A stretch of 64,000 bases of DNA from Sulfopaludibacter sp035606355 (GTDB taxonomy: Bacteria > Acidobacteriota > Terriglobia > Bryobacterales > Bryobacteraceae). Made by a program: the position numbers and the translations under genes. The stretch covers positions 1-64,000 of the forward strand of contig DATNFO010000059.1 of NCBI GenBank assembly GCA_035606355.1. The letters are read 5' to 3'. Positions 41,596-49,153 of the stretch are shown here, in pieces. Below the pieces are notes generated by a model that saw only the letters and a program-made list of their open reading frames with translations, was not told the origin of the DNA and searched no databases. Each line of letters begins with the position of its first letter. The stretch's first letter is position 1.

Positions 41596-41933
41596 AGGTC
41601 AGATGATACTTGCGCCTCGCAGACGTGTCAATCGGCGATGTACACGTGTGTAATTGGTCGCAAAGGCACGCGCCCTCCGGCACATGTAACGGGAATGGTG
41701 TTCAACTTACAATTGTTTTCCGAATTTGCGTCTAACATTGTCCCGACCGCTACTTCGACGAAGCCTTGGGGGGGCCGCGCCTCCGACGGAACCCCCTGGG
41801 CTGGACGCGCGCGCGCCGCACGGCCTGCCGCCACACGCGAACCGATCCTCTGAACGCCGTGGGAAATCGCCACATGCCCCTTGTATTTGCCTTGCAATGG
41901 ACATAACATCGAAGTCGAAGGGCGGAAATTCAG
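41596..41933. other. 338-bp intergenic region with a long GC-rich inverted repeat
   Basis: No coding pattern is evident. AGCCTTGGGGG (41762-41772) and CCCCCTGGGCT (41792-41802) can pair (9 of 11) around a 19-base loop, and further GC-rich self-complementary sequence follows to about 41870. It could be a structured leader of the IPT gene or a small RNA; neither can be claimed. The divergent membrane protein and IPT genes must have promoters here. Confidence 0.4.
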
Positions 41934-42278
41934 ATGAAACTGTCTTTTGTTGCGATGCTCCTCCTGACCGCTGGTTTTGCGGCTTACGGGCAACCGGCGA
42001 TGCCTCGGATGACCTCTCTGGACCCTGGGAATGGGAAAAAAGGGGACGTGATCGCCGTCTCCGGCGAAAACCTCGCGAAGGACGCAGTTGCCAAGGTCTA
42101 CCTCACCGATGGGAAGAACGATACGGTGGTGGAGATCGTGGAGCAGACTGCTACCAGCATCAAGTTCAAAATCCCCGTCAAAAATCTTACGGGCCGTCTC
42201 ACCCTGATGGTGCTGACCTCGGGCAAAGAGCCGAAGCTGATTGAGCAGCCGGTCAAAGTGCAAATCGACGAACAATAG
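41934..42278 (+). CDS. Small exported IPT/TIG-domain protein
   Basis: 114 residues: signal peptide (about 1-19, LLLTAGFAAYGQ) followed by a single IPT/TIG immunoglobulin-like domain (about 24-112; SLDPGNGKKGDVIAVSGENL is the typical first strand and turn). Such domains mediate surface or periplasmic contacts. It ends one base from the stop of the convergent TPR gene, leaving no room for a terminator between them. Confidence 0.75.
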   Translation: MKLSFVAMLLLTAGFAAYGQPAMPRMTSLDPGNGKKGDVIAVSGENLAKDAVAKVYLTDGKNDTVVEIVEQTATSIKFKIPVKNLTGRLTLMVLTSGKEPKLIEQPVKVQIDEQ

Positions 42279-42279
42279 G

Positions 42280-43458
42280 CTACGAGCCGCCGCGATGGTA
42301 AGGCGTCGATAGATACCGCCTGGATTCCTGCGCGGCCTCGGCTTGCGGGGCGTACGCAATGGCCTTGCGATATGCCTCCAGCGCCTGCTGCCGCCGGTGC
42401 GTCATGTCGTAGATTTGCCCCATACGCATCCACGCCGAGACGCCGGTATTGAGGTCCATGTCCTCGCTGGCGGAGGCCGCGGTGACTTTCTTCATGTTTT
42501 CCAGGGCGCCGTTCAGGTCGTTGTACCAGAACTCGATGGTACCTTCGTGAAAGTAGAGCTTCTCCCAGGGCACACGGTCATAACCGGGCGCGTGGCTTTC
42601 CTTGAGCGCAGCCACTTCGTGAAGCGCCTTCAGCGCGTCCGCCTCGTCATTGCTCATGCTGTACATCTGCGAGAGTTCCAGCCGCAGCAGGTAGTTTCTA
42701 GGGAATCTGCGAATCAGGTCCTGCACCAGCGGGACGGCTTTGCGCGCCTCGTTCTCCCGCCGGTACAACGCGCAGAGAAAAATCTCCGCGTCCACCTTAT
42801 TGTCCTTGCCGTTCTTCGCCACATCCTGCACAATTCGAATCCCGAGCTCCTTGTCGCCGTGGATGCCCACCAGAAACCCCAGCATGCGATAGCTCCACGG
42901 CAGGCTGCCGACGATGTAATCGTGAAGACCCTCCACCAGGCGCGCATCCACGTCTTTCGGTTCCAGCACTTCGATGCGGTTGTGAGCTTTGCGCGCCGCG
43001 GTGGCGTCTCGCAGAGAATCGTGCCAGCTCTTCTTCACCACCCAGTAGTAGTCGCTGCGCAAGCCGTAGCTGATGCCGAGAGCGTAGAGTGCGCGGGTAT
43101 CGTCGGGATTCTTCGCGAGGCGCGCCTGCGCCAGTTGCATTGCTTTTCCCACTTCGTCGAGAAATCGCTTCTCCGTTTCCGGGGACGGATTCAGCTTCGG
43201 ACGGCGGAGAAAAGAATTCGTGCCGGAAACAAGCTCGCTTTCGAGCGCGCCGTTGCGGTACATTTCCTTGAAAACGATGGCATGCGCCAGGTGGTTGTGG
43301 AGATCCGGCGAATTCGGATCGAGCGCGATGGCGCGTTGAAAATCGGCGATCGCCTCGTCGAATTCCAGGTTATAAAAATGGTCGTAACCCTGCCGGACCA
43401 GGTCTTCCTGCGACAGCAGAGGAAGCGCGGCGAGCAGCAGGATACAGACAAGCCTCAC
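42280..43458 (-). CDS. Exported TPR-repeat protein
   Basis: 392 residues with a signal peptide (MRLVCILLLAALPLLSQ). TPR-like helices occur at both ends (GYDHFYNLEFDEAIADFQRA, ALDPNSPDLHNHL; and GQIYDMTHRRQQALEAYRKA, AIAYAPQAEAAQE) with less regular repeats between. No catalytic motif is seen. It probably scaffolds an envelope complex; the partner is unknown. The gene lies 24 bp downstream of the flavoprotein gene on the same strand. Confidence 0.8.
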   Translation of the reverse strand: MRLVCILLLAALPLLSQEDLVRQGYDHFYNLEFDEAIADFQRAIALDPNSPDLHNHLAHAIVFKEMYRNGALESELVSGTNSFLRRPKLNPSPETEKRFLDEVGKAMQLAQARLAKNPDDTRALYALGISYGLRSDYYWVVKKSWHDSLRDATAARKAHNRIEVLEPKDVDARLVEGLHDYIVGSLPWSYRMLGFLVGIHGDKELGIRIVQDVAKNGKDNKVDAEIFLCALYRRENEARKAVPLVQDLIRRFPRNYLLRLELSQMYSMSNDEADALKALHEVAALKESHAPGYDRVPWEKLYFHEGTIEFWYNDLNGALENMKKVTAASASEDMDLNTGVSAWMRMGQIYDMTHRRQQALEAYRKAIAYAPQAEAAQESRRYLSTPYHRGGS

Positions 43459-43482
43459 GCTTCCATTTTAGCCGGACCTCAG

Positions 43483-45153
43483 CTACAACTCGGCCAGGGC
43501 GCGATGTACCAGATAGATGCTGATGGCGCCCTCTCCCACCGCCGATGCCACGCGCTTCACGTTGCCCGACCGCACATCGCCTACGGCGAACACGCCGGGC
43601 AGACTCGTTTCCAGCATCTGCGGCGGACGTTCCAGCGGCCAGCGAGGTTGACCATCGGCCGCCGCCTCCAGGTCGCGGCCGGTCAGGATGAAGCCCTTGT
43701 CATCCATGGCGACGCAGCCCTTCAGCCAATCGGTGCGCGGCGAAGCGCCTGTCATGACGAATACATGACGAATCGGCATGATGCACCGCTCGTCCTTCGC
43801 GGCATCGCGCCAGGTGACCCGCTCCAGGTGGTCGGCGCCTTCCAGCGCCACAATCTCCGTGCGGAAGTGCAGATCCACCTTCGAATTCTCCGTCAGCCGC
43901 TGAATGAGGTATCGCGACATGGTGCTCGAGAGCTCGCCGGACCGCACCAACAGGTGCACGCGGCTGGCCGTCTGCGCCAGGAACGCCGCGGCCTGCCCGG
44001 CCGAATTGCCGCCGCCCACTACGATCACCTCTTCGCCGCCGCACAACTGCGACTCCATATTGGTGGCGCCGTAGTAAACGCCGCTGCCTTCGAACTTCTG
44101 TATGTTGGGCAGGTTGGGTTTGTTGTACTGAGCGCCGGTGGCGATGACGACGGTGCGCGCCGCCAGCGCTTCACCATCGTTGAGCACGACGCGATACGGC
44201 CTGTGCGCGCATTCCAGCCGGTCGACGCTGCGCGCCACCATCATGCGCGCGCCGAACTTCTGCGCCTGGCTGGTGGCGCGCGCGGCGAGCTCGCCGCCGG
44301 AAACGCCCGTGGGGAAGCCCAGGTAATTTTCGATCTTGGAGCTGGACCCCGCCTGGCCGCCCGGCGCATGGGTTTCCACCATCAGCGTCTCCAGCCCTTC
44401 GGAAGCGCCGTACACCGCCGCCGCCAAACCCGCCGGGCCCGCCCCGACGATGAGCACGTCATGCACATGATCGGCCTCTACTTTGACGCTGAGGCCGATG
44501 CAATCGGCAAGATGCTGCACCGTGGGATTGCGCATGACGATTCCGCCGTTGCAGATCACCACCGGTATTTCGGACAGCTTCACGTTGAAACGATCCAGCA
44601 TCTGCTGCTGATCCTTGTCCTTATCGAGGTCGCGGTAGCTGTAAGGAAAGCCGTTGCGCTGGAGGAACTCGCGAATCTCCAGCGTCTTCGCCGAATGCTG
44701 CGATCCCAGCAGCACGACGCTGCTCCAGCCCTGATTGATCAGCTCCAAGCGCCGGAAAATGAAGGCGCGCATCAGGATTTCGCTGAGTTCGGAATCTTTG
44801 GCCACCAGCGAGCGCAGGCCGTCGCCATCGGCCTCCAGAAATTCGCCGTCCTGCGTTACCATACCGCGCACCAGGCATCGCTGCCCGGAGATCATCGACA
44901 TTTCTCCCGTGAACTCCCGCGGACCGTGTTTGGCGATGAGCTGCGGCAGCGTCTCTATGCCCGGTTGAACAATTTCCATCGCGCCGGTGAGCAGAACGAA
45001 GAACGGCACGGAGGTATCGTTGACGTCGAACAGGATGTCGCCGCGCCGAACCGGCCGGACGCGAGCCACCGGACGTATCCGCTCGATCTGCGCCTCGGTT
45101 AATTCGGGAAATGCTTGTGCGTAGCGTTCGGATGTAACGGGCAGGGTAGACAT
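43483..45153 (-). CDS. Cyclic-nucleotide-binding, thioredoxin-reductase-like flavoprotein
   Basis: 556 residues. An N-terminal cNMP-binding-type beta barrel (about 12-130: RRGDILFDVNDTSVPFFVLL, GEMSMISGQRCLVRG) is followed by a glutaredoxin/thioredoxin-like region without a CxxC (about 140-225: FLQRNGFPYSYRDLD, IPVVICNGG) and a thioredoxin-reductase-like pair of nucleotide domains (about 230-550: LIVGAGPAGLAAAVYG for FAD, VIVVGGGNSAGQAAAFL for NADPH, PGVFAVGDVR). The redox-active CxxC of TrxB is absent; only one cysteine (MESQLCGGEE) is near its place. It should bind FAD and NADPH, but its electron acceptor is unknown. Confidence 0.88.
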   Translation of the reverse strand: MSTLPVTSERYAQAFPELTEAQIERIRPVARVRPVRRGDILFDVNDTSVPFFVLLTGAMEIVQPGIETLPQLIAKHGPREFTGEMSMISGQRCLVRGMVTQDGEFLEADGDGLRSLVAKDSELSEILMRAFIFRRLELINQGWSSVVLLGSQHSAKTLEIREFLQRNGFPYSYRDLDKDKDQQQMLDRFNVKLSEIPVVICNGGIVMRNPTVQHLADCIGLSVKVEADHVHDVLIVGAGPAGLAAAVYGASEGLETLMVETHAPGGQAGSSSKIENYLGFPTGVSGGELAARATSQAQKFGARMMVARSVDRLECAHRPYRVVLNDGEALAARTVVIATGAQYNKPNLPNIQKFEGSGVYYGATNMESQLCGGEEVIVVGGGNSAGQAAAFLAQTASRVHLLVRSGELSSTMSRYLIQRLTENSKVDLHFRTEIVALEGADHLERVTWRDAAKDERCIMPIRHVFVMTGASPRTDWLKGCVAMDDKGFILTGRDLEAAADGQPRWPLERPPQMLETSLPGVFAVGDVRSGNVKRVASAVGEGAISIYLVHRALAEL

Positions 45154-45172
45154 CTAACCATTCTCCACCGAA

Positions 45173-45237
45173 ACGCCGCGGCGGGCGAACCCCGCCGACC
45201 CGACAGGAACGATTCCTGTCGGCACGAATCGCGCTAC
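45173..45237. repeat. REP-like element R9, second subfamily
   Basis: Read on the minus strand, it starts GTAGCGCGATTCGTGCCGAC, then the hairpin CCGACAGGAAT-CG-TTCCTGTCGG and a GGCGGGG/CCCGCC stem. The same CGACAGGAA hairpin is found in R8a and R8b. It lies between the flavoprotein start and the queG stop. Confidence 0.8.
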
Positions 45238-45274
45238 ACCAGTCACTCTGCCCATGGATTATGGGCAATCTCGT

Positions 45275-46303
45275 CTACAACCGCGCAAGAGCCCAGCGGG
45301 CGCACTCCGCGACGGCGTCGTCGGCACTGGCTGTCATGCGCTCCAAGGGCTCGCGAAACTGCGGAAGCCCGGAGTTGCCCATGGCGATCGCCACGTTGCG
45401 CAGAAACCCGCGATGGCGTGCCCGCGTTACGGGGGTGCCGCGAAACATCTCGCGAAATTCGGTTTCGCCCAGCGCAGCCATCTCCTCCAATCGCGGCGCA
45501 AACTCCAGCGGCTGGAACGCGGCCTCGCCGGTCAGCGGCGCCTTGCGATTCCAGGGGCACACGTCCTGGCAAATGTCGCACCCGAAGACGTGCGCGCCGA
45601 AACTTGCGCGCAACTCCTCCGGCGCGGGGTCGCGCGCTTCAATCGTGAAATAGGAAATGCACAGGCGCGAATCCACGGTCCAACCGCCGTGGAAGGGCAC
45701 GATGGCCGCGGTTGGGCAAGCGTCGATGCACCGGCGGCAAGTGCCGCAGCGGTCCGGCGGAGGCGCGTCCGGGGCAATGTCCAAGGAGAGCAGCAGCTCG
45801 CCGAGAAAAAACCAGCTTCCCGACTGCTGATTGATCAGGCATGTATTCCTGCCGATCCAGCCGAGCCCTGCCAGCCGCGCGTAACTGCGCTCCAGCAACG
45901 GCGCGGTGTCCACACAGATGCGCGATTCAAAGCCGCTACCGGCGCGTGCCCGCAGCAGCGCATCCAGCCGTTCCAAGCCGCGCCGCACCACGTCGTGATA
46001 ATCCGAGCCCCAGGCGTAACGCGAGATCCACGCGCGCTCGGCGCCGGAAAATCGCGTGGAGTACGGCTGCGGCGTGTTGTACAGCTTTCCCACGCAGACG
46101 ATGCTGCGCGCGCCGGGCAGCAGATTGCGCGGATCCTCGCGGACTTCGCCGCGCCTGTCCGTCAGGTAGCGCATGGCGGCGGCATGACCCGCCGCGGTCC
46201 ACGCCCGGTATCGCGCCGTATCGGCGCCAGGCAGCGCGCGTGCTACGCCTGCCAGTTCGAAGCCGCACTGCCGCGCCAGTTCCCGAATTTCACCGGACGT
46301 CAA
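45275..46303 (-). CDS. queG: Epoxyqueuosine reductase
   Basis: 342 residues. Two ferredoxin-like [4Fe-4S] motifs, CGTCRRCIDACP and CDICQDVCPWNRKAP, with CISYFTIE between, are the hallmark of QueG. The N-terminal cobalamin-binding region contains SRYAWGSDYHDVVRR and the catalytic-site segment CVDTAPLLERSYA. QueG reduces epoxyqueuosine to queuosine in tRNA using cobalamin. Its start overlaps the stop of the MutS-like gene (ATGA 46300-46303). Confidence 0.95.
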   Translation of the reverse strand: MTSGEIRELARQCGFELAGVARALPGADTARYRAWTAAGHAAAMRYLTDRRGEVREDPRNLLPGARSIVCVGKLYNTPQPYSTRFSGAERAWISRYAWGSDYHDVVRRGLERLDALLRARAGSGFESRICVDTAPLLERSYARLAGLGWIGRNTCLINQQSGSWFFLGELLLSLDIAPDAPPPDRCGTCRRCIDACPTAAIVPFHGGWTVDSRLCISYFTIEARDPAPEELRASFGAHVFGCDICQDVCPWNRKAPLTGEAAFQPLEFAPRLEEMAALGETEFREMFRGTPVTRARHRGFLRNVAIAMGNSGLPQFREPLERMTASADDAVAECARWALARL

Positions 46304-48144
46304 ACTTCGAGCCCCACGCTGCGCATCAATTCGATGGCGTTGCTCTTGCGCACCACTCCGGGACGCATCACGTAATCGAAGATGATGCGGCCGTCTTCGA
46401 TGCGGTCCTCGAAGTGGACATTGGCGGCGCGGCCCTCAAGTTCGTCGGCGATTCCCGCGAGTGCGAGATCGTGCGTCGTGATGAGACCGATCGCGCCGAG
46501 CTCGACGAGACGCCGCACCAGCGCTTCCGCGCCGATTCGCCGGTCGTGCGAATTGGTGCCATTCAGGAATTCGTCGATGAGGAAGAGCACCGGGATGGGG
46601 CCGCCGGTGAGATCCAGAATCTGACGCAGGCGCAGAATCTCGGCGTAGAATCGCGACACGCCCGATTGCAGGGAATCCTGCACGCGAATGGAGGCGCCCA
46701 CCGCCAGCGGAGAAAGCCGCAGAGACTGCGCCCGCACCGGCGCGCCCGCCTGGGCCAGCACGCAATTCACTCCCAGGGTGCGCAGAAATGTGCTCTTGCC
46801 GCTCATGTTGCTGCCGCTCACCACCAGCAGTTGCAGGTCGCCGCCCAGCCGCGCGTCATTGCGCACCACGGCGCTCTCCGGCAGAAGCGGATGGCCAAGG
46901 CGGCGCGCTTCGATGCAGGGTCCGCCGCCTTCCACGAACTCCGGAAAGGGATCGTCAGGGTGTTCGAAGGAGTGGCTGGCGAGGGAACAAAGCGCTTCGA
47001 TCTCGCCCATGGCCACCAGCCAGCGGCCGATCGCCGTGCCCGAGTGCGCGCGCCACTGTTCCACGCGAACCGCACAATGCGCCGTCCACAGCAAGCCCGG
47101 TTCGACAATCCGAACCAGGAAATTGTCGCGCGAATCGAGATATTCCACGAGCCGGTTCAAGCGCCCCAAGCGCCGCGACGGCGTCTCGCCCTGCGCGTCC
47201 AGCGAAGCACGCAGCGCGCTCAGCATGGGGGTGGAGAACTGCTCGCGCTCCAGACGAACGAGGACTTCGGAAATCAGTTTCAGCTCATGCGCGGCTTCTT
47301 CCACCGAGGAGACGACCGCGAGCACCACGGGCCGTGTCTTATAGAAGAACCATCCGTTGACCAGGAGCACGGCGATCAGAAAATCCCGCACCAGCACATG
47401 CTGGGCGGCCGTCAGCGGGAAGGTTCCCATATCGTCGCCGAACATGGCGACGAACGCCACGATTCCCGCAACGCCGAGCAGCGTGTGTATCCACAAGCGC
47501 ACGCGCATCGCGAGCGATGTGAGGCGCGGTCCCGGAGGCGGAGCGGCTTCGCCCCACGTTGCGAGCGAAGCGGGCGCAACACCCGTGCGGGCTTCTTCGG
47601 CGACGATCGCCAGCTCCTCACGCAGGGCGAGGCGCGGGCGCAATTCGCCGATCGCCTGCTGGCGCGTTCTTACTTCGGCAGGCGCGGCGGGTTCCTTGAG
47701 CCAGCGCGCGAGCGTTTCCGCGCCGATGTGAGTGCGGGCCGTGCAGAGAAGCTCGAAGACGGAGCCTTTTCCGAAGAGGTCCAGGTCTTCGGCATAAGGG
47801 TGCGTGGCATCGCGATAGATTTCGCCGCTTTCGCCCGTGCCGGACCATTCGCCGTTGAGCCGCGCGAGTCCGCGCTCGAAGAAGCGCGCCGCTCGCCTCC
47901 GCCGCTCCACATCGCGCAGGAGTTTATCGTGCTGCCCCATGAGAACGGCGAAGGCGGCGACGGGCACAAGCACCCAGAGAATGGCGGCGGCGCGCTCGAT
48001 GAGAGCCAGCCAAATCAGCACCACGCCGCAGGCGGCGACGCCCAACTGCCAGTATCCGAAGAGGCGATGACGGCGCTCGCCGGCGGCGATGGAAGCGCGC
48101 CGCTCCTTCAATAGTTGTTCGTAAGTCGAGCGAACGTCACCCAC
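46300..48144 (-). CDS. Membrane-anchored MutS-like ATPase
   Basis: 614 residues from the GTG at 48144; the frame is open further upstream but runs into the divergent acetyltransferase gene. Two hydrophobic segments (about 28-70) and two more (about 205-270) suggest membrane anchoring. The C-terminal MutS ATPase core has Walker A VVSGSNMSGKSTFLRTLG (about 440-457), Walker B VLFLIDEFLNGTNSHDR (about 515-530) and LITTHDLALAG. The mismatch-recognition domain I of true MutS is absent, so canonical mismatch repair is unlikely. The role is unknown; it is translationally coupled to queG. Confidence 0.88.
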   Translation of the reverse strand: MGDVRSTYEQLLKERRASIAAGERRHRLFGYWQLGVAACGVVLIWLALIERAAAILWVLVPVAAFAVLMGQHDKLLRDVERRRRAARFFERGLARLNGEWSGTGESGEIYRDATHPYAEDLDLFGKGSVFELLCTARTHIGAETLARWLKEPAAPAEVRTRQQAIGELRPRLALREELAIVAEEARTGVAPASLATWGEAAPPPGPRLTSLAMRVRLWIHTLLGVAGIVAFVAMFGDDMGTFPLTAAQHVLVRDFLIAVLLVNGWFFYKTRPVVLAVVSSVEEAAHELKLISEVLVRLEREQFSTPMLSALRASLDAQGETPSRRLGRLNRLVEYLDSRDNFLVRIVEPGLLWTAHCAVRVEQWRAHSGTAIGRWLVAMGEIEALCSLASHSFEHPDDPFPEFVEGGGPCIEARRLGHPLLPESAVVRNDARLGGDLQLLVVSGSNMSGKSTFLRTLGVNCVLAQAGAPVRAQSLRLSPLAVGASIRVQDSLQSGVSRFYAEILRLRQILDLTGGPIPVLFLIDEFLNGTNSHDRRIGAEALVRRLVELGAIGLITTHDLALAGIADELEGRAANVHFEDRIEDGRIIFDYVMRPGVVRKSNAIELMRSVGLEV

Positions 48145-48183
48145 ACCGACATTGTCGCAGCTGCCGCGTTGTAGAATTGCGCA

Positions 48184-48702
48184 TTGATCCCCGAACTTCA
48201 TACCGGGCGCCTGCTGCTGCGCGGGCACCGGCCAGACGATTTCGCGGACTGCTTCGCCATGTGGTCCGATCCGGCGGTCACTCGTTTTATCGGAGGGCGC
48301 CCTTTCACGGAGGAAGAGGTGTGGGCGCGATTTCTGCGCTACGCCGGCCACTGGCACGTCCTGGGCTTCGGCTTCTGGGTGGTGGAAGAGTGCAGTACGG
48401 GCAGATTTGCGGGCGAGGTGGGCTTCGCGAATCTCAAGCGGGACATTCAGCCGTCGCTGGATGAATATCCCGAGCTGGGCTGGGTGCTCGCCAGTGAATT
48501 CCACGGCAGAGGCTATGCCACTGAAGCGGTGTCGGCGGCGCTCGATTGGGGGCGTGTCAATCTACCGGCGAAAACGACTGCCTGCATCATTCATCCGGCC
48601 AACGCGGCATCGTTGCGCGTCGCGGAAAAGTGCGGCTTCCGGAAGCGGTGCGACGCGGTTTATAAGGGTCATTCGACGGTGATGTTCACGCGCGAGCTGT
48701 GA
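48184..48702 (+). CDS. GNAT family N-acetyltransferase (RimJ/RimL type)
   Basis: 172 residues from a TTG at 48184. The RimJ/RimL-like layout is clear: PELHTGRLLLRGHRPDDFAD at the start, EVGFANLKRDIQPSLDEYPE, ELGWVLASEFHGRGYATEAV with the acetyl-CoA-binding loop, and IIHPANAASLRVAEKCGF near the end. It transfers acetyl from acetyl-CoA to an amine; the acceptor could be a ribosomal protein, an antibiotic or another amine. It is divergent from the MutS-like gene. Confidence 0.88.
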   Translation: MIPELHTGRLLLRGHRPDDFADCFAMWSDPAVTRFIGGRPFTEEEVWARFLRYAGHWHVLGFGFWVVEECSTGRFAGEVGFANLKRDIQPSLDEYPELGWVLASEFHGRGYATEAVSAALDWGRVNLPAKTTACIIHPANAASLRVAEKCGFRKRCDAVYKGHSTVMFTREL

Positions 48703-48706
48703 CGGT

Positions 48707-48770
48707 GGCCGCGCTTCCCGCGGCCTGATCGCGCTGCCGCGCGATGCGACAAGAGTGATTCCGGTCGGAA
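48707..48770. repeat. Hairpins and a decayed REP-like copy
   Basis: GGCCGCG-CTTCC-CGCGGCC (48707-48725) follows the acetyltransferase stop and may end its transcript, though no T-tract follows. The sequence from about 48745 (GCGACAAGAGTGATTCCGGT) resembles the CGACAGGAA hairpin of R8 and R9 with several changes, so it may be a degenerate copy. Confidence 0.4.
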
Positions 48771-48796
48771 CATCCGCTGCATGTTATAGTGAGCGC

Positions 48797-49153
48797 ATGC
48801 CGAGCGGGTATCTCCCGATCTTCATCTTTCTCGTCATCGCCATACTGTTCCCCGTCGTGGCGATCGTGGCTGCCAGGCTGGTGCGGCCGAGCGCTCCCAA
48901 CACAACCAAACTGGAAGCGTACGAATGCGGTATCAAGGCCGCCAGCGATTCGCGCGGACGTTATACGGTTCGATTCTATATCGTCGCCATCCTGTTCGTG
49001 ATCTTCGACGTGGAAACCATCTTCCTTTTCCCCTGGGCCGTTCGATACCGTACGCTTGGCTGGTTTGGAGTGTCCGAAATCGCCGTCTTCCTTGCGATCC
49101 TGGTTGTCGGGTACGTTTGGGCATTCAAGAAAGGTGCGCTCGAGTGGGTCTGA
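48797..49153 (+). CDS. nuoA: NADH-quinone oxidoreductase subunit A
   Basis: 118 residues from ATG 48797. Three membrane helices with the hallmark loop KLEAYECGIKAASDSRGRYT and the second-helix motif FVIFDVETIFLFPWAV. NuoA is a membrane-arm subunit of complex I, near the quinone channel. No other nuo gene is in the window: upstream is an acetyltransferase and downstream a TIGR03437 protein. A TTATAGT box at 48784-48790 may be its promoter. The product appears complete. Confidence 0.93.
   Translation: MPSGYLPIFIFLVIAILFPVVAIVAARLVRPSAPNTTKLEAYECGIKAASDSRGRYTVRFYIVAILFVIFDVETIFLFPWAVRYRTLGWFGVSEIAVFLAILVVGYVWAFKKGALEWV

Noticed and set aside
42343..45102. A 919-codon open frame on the plus strand across the TPR and flavoprotein genes
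   Set aside because: It is antisense to two clearly coding genes, spans their boundary and shows no domain.
45841..48114. A 757-codon plus-strand frame opposite queG and the MutS-like gene
   Set aside because: The antisense genes have complete catalytic motifs; this frame has none.
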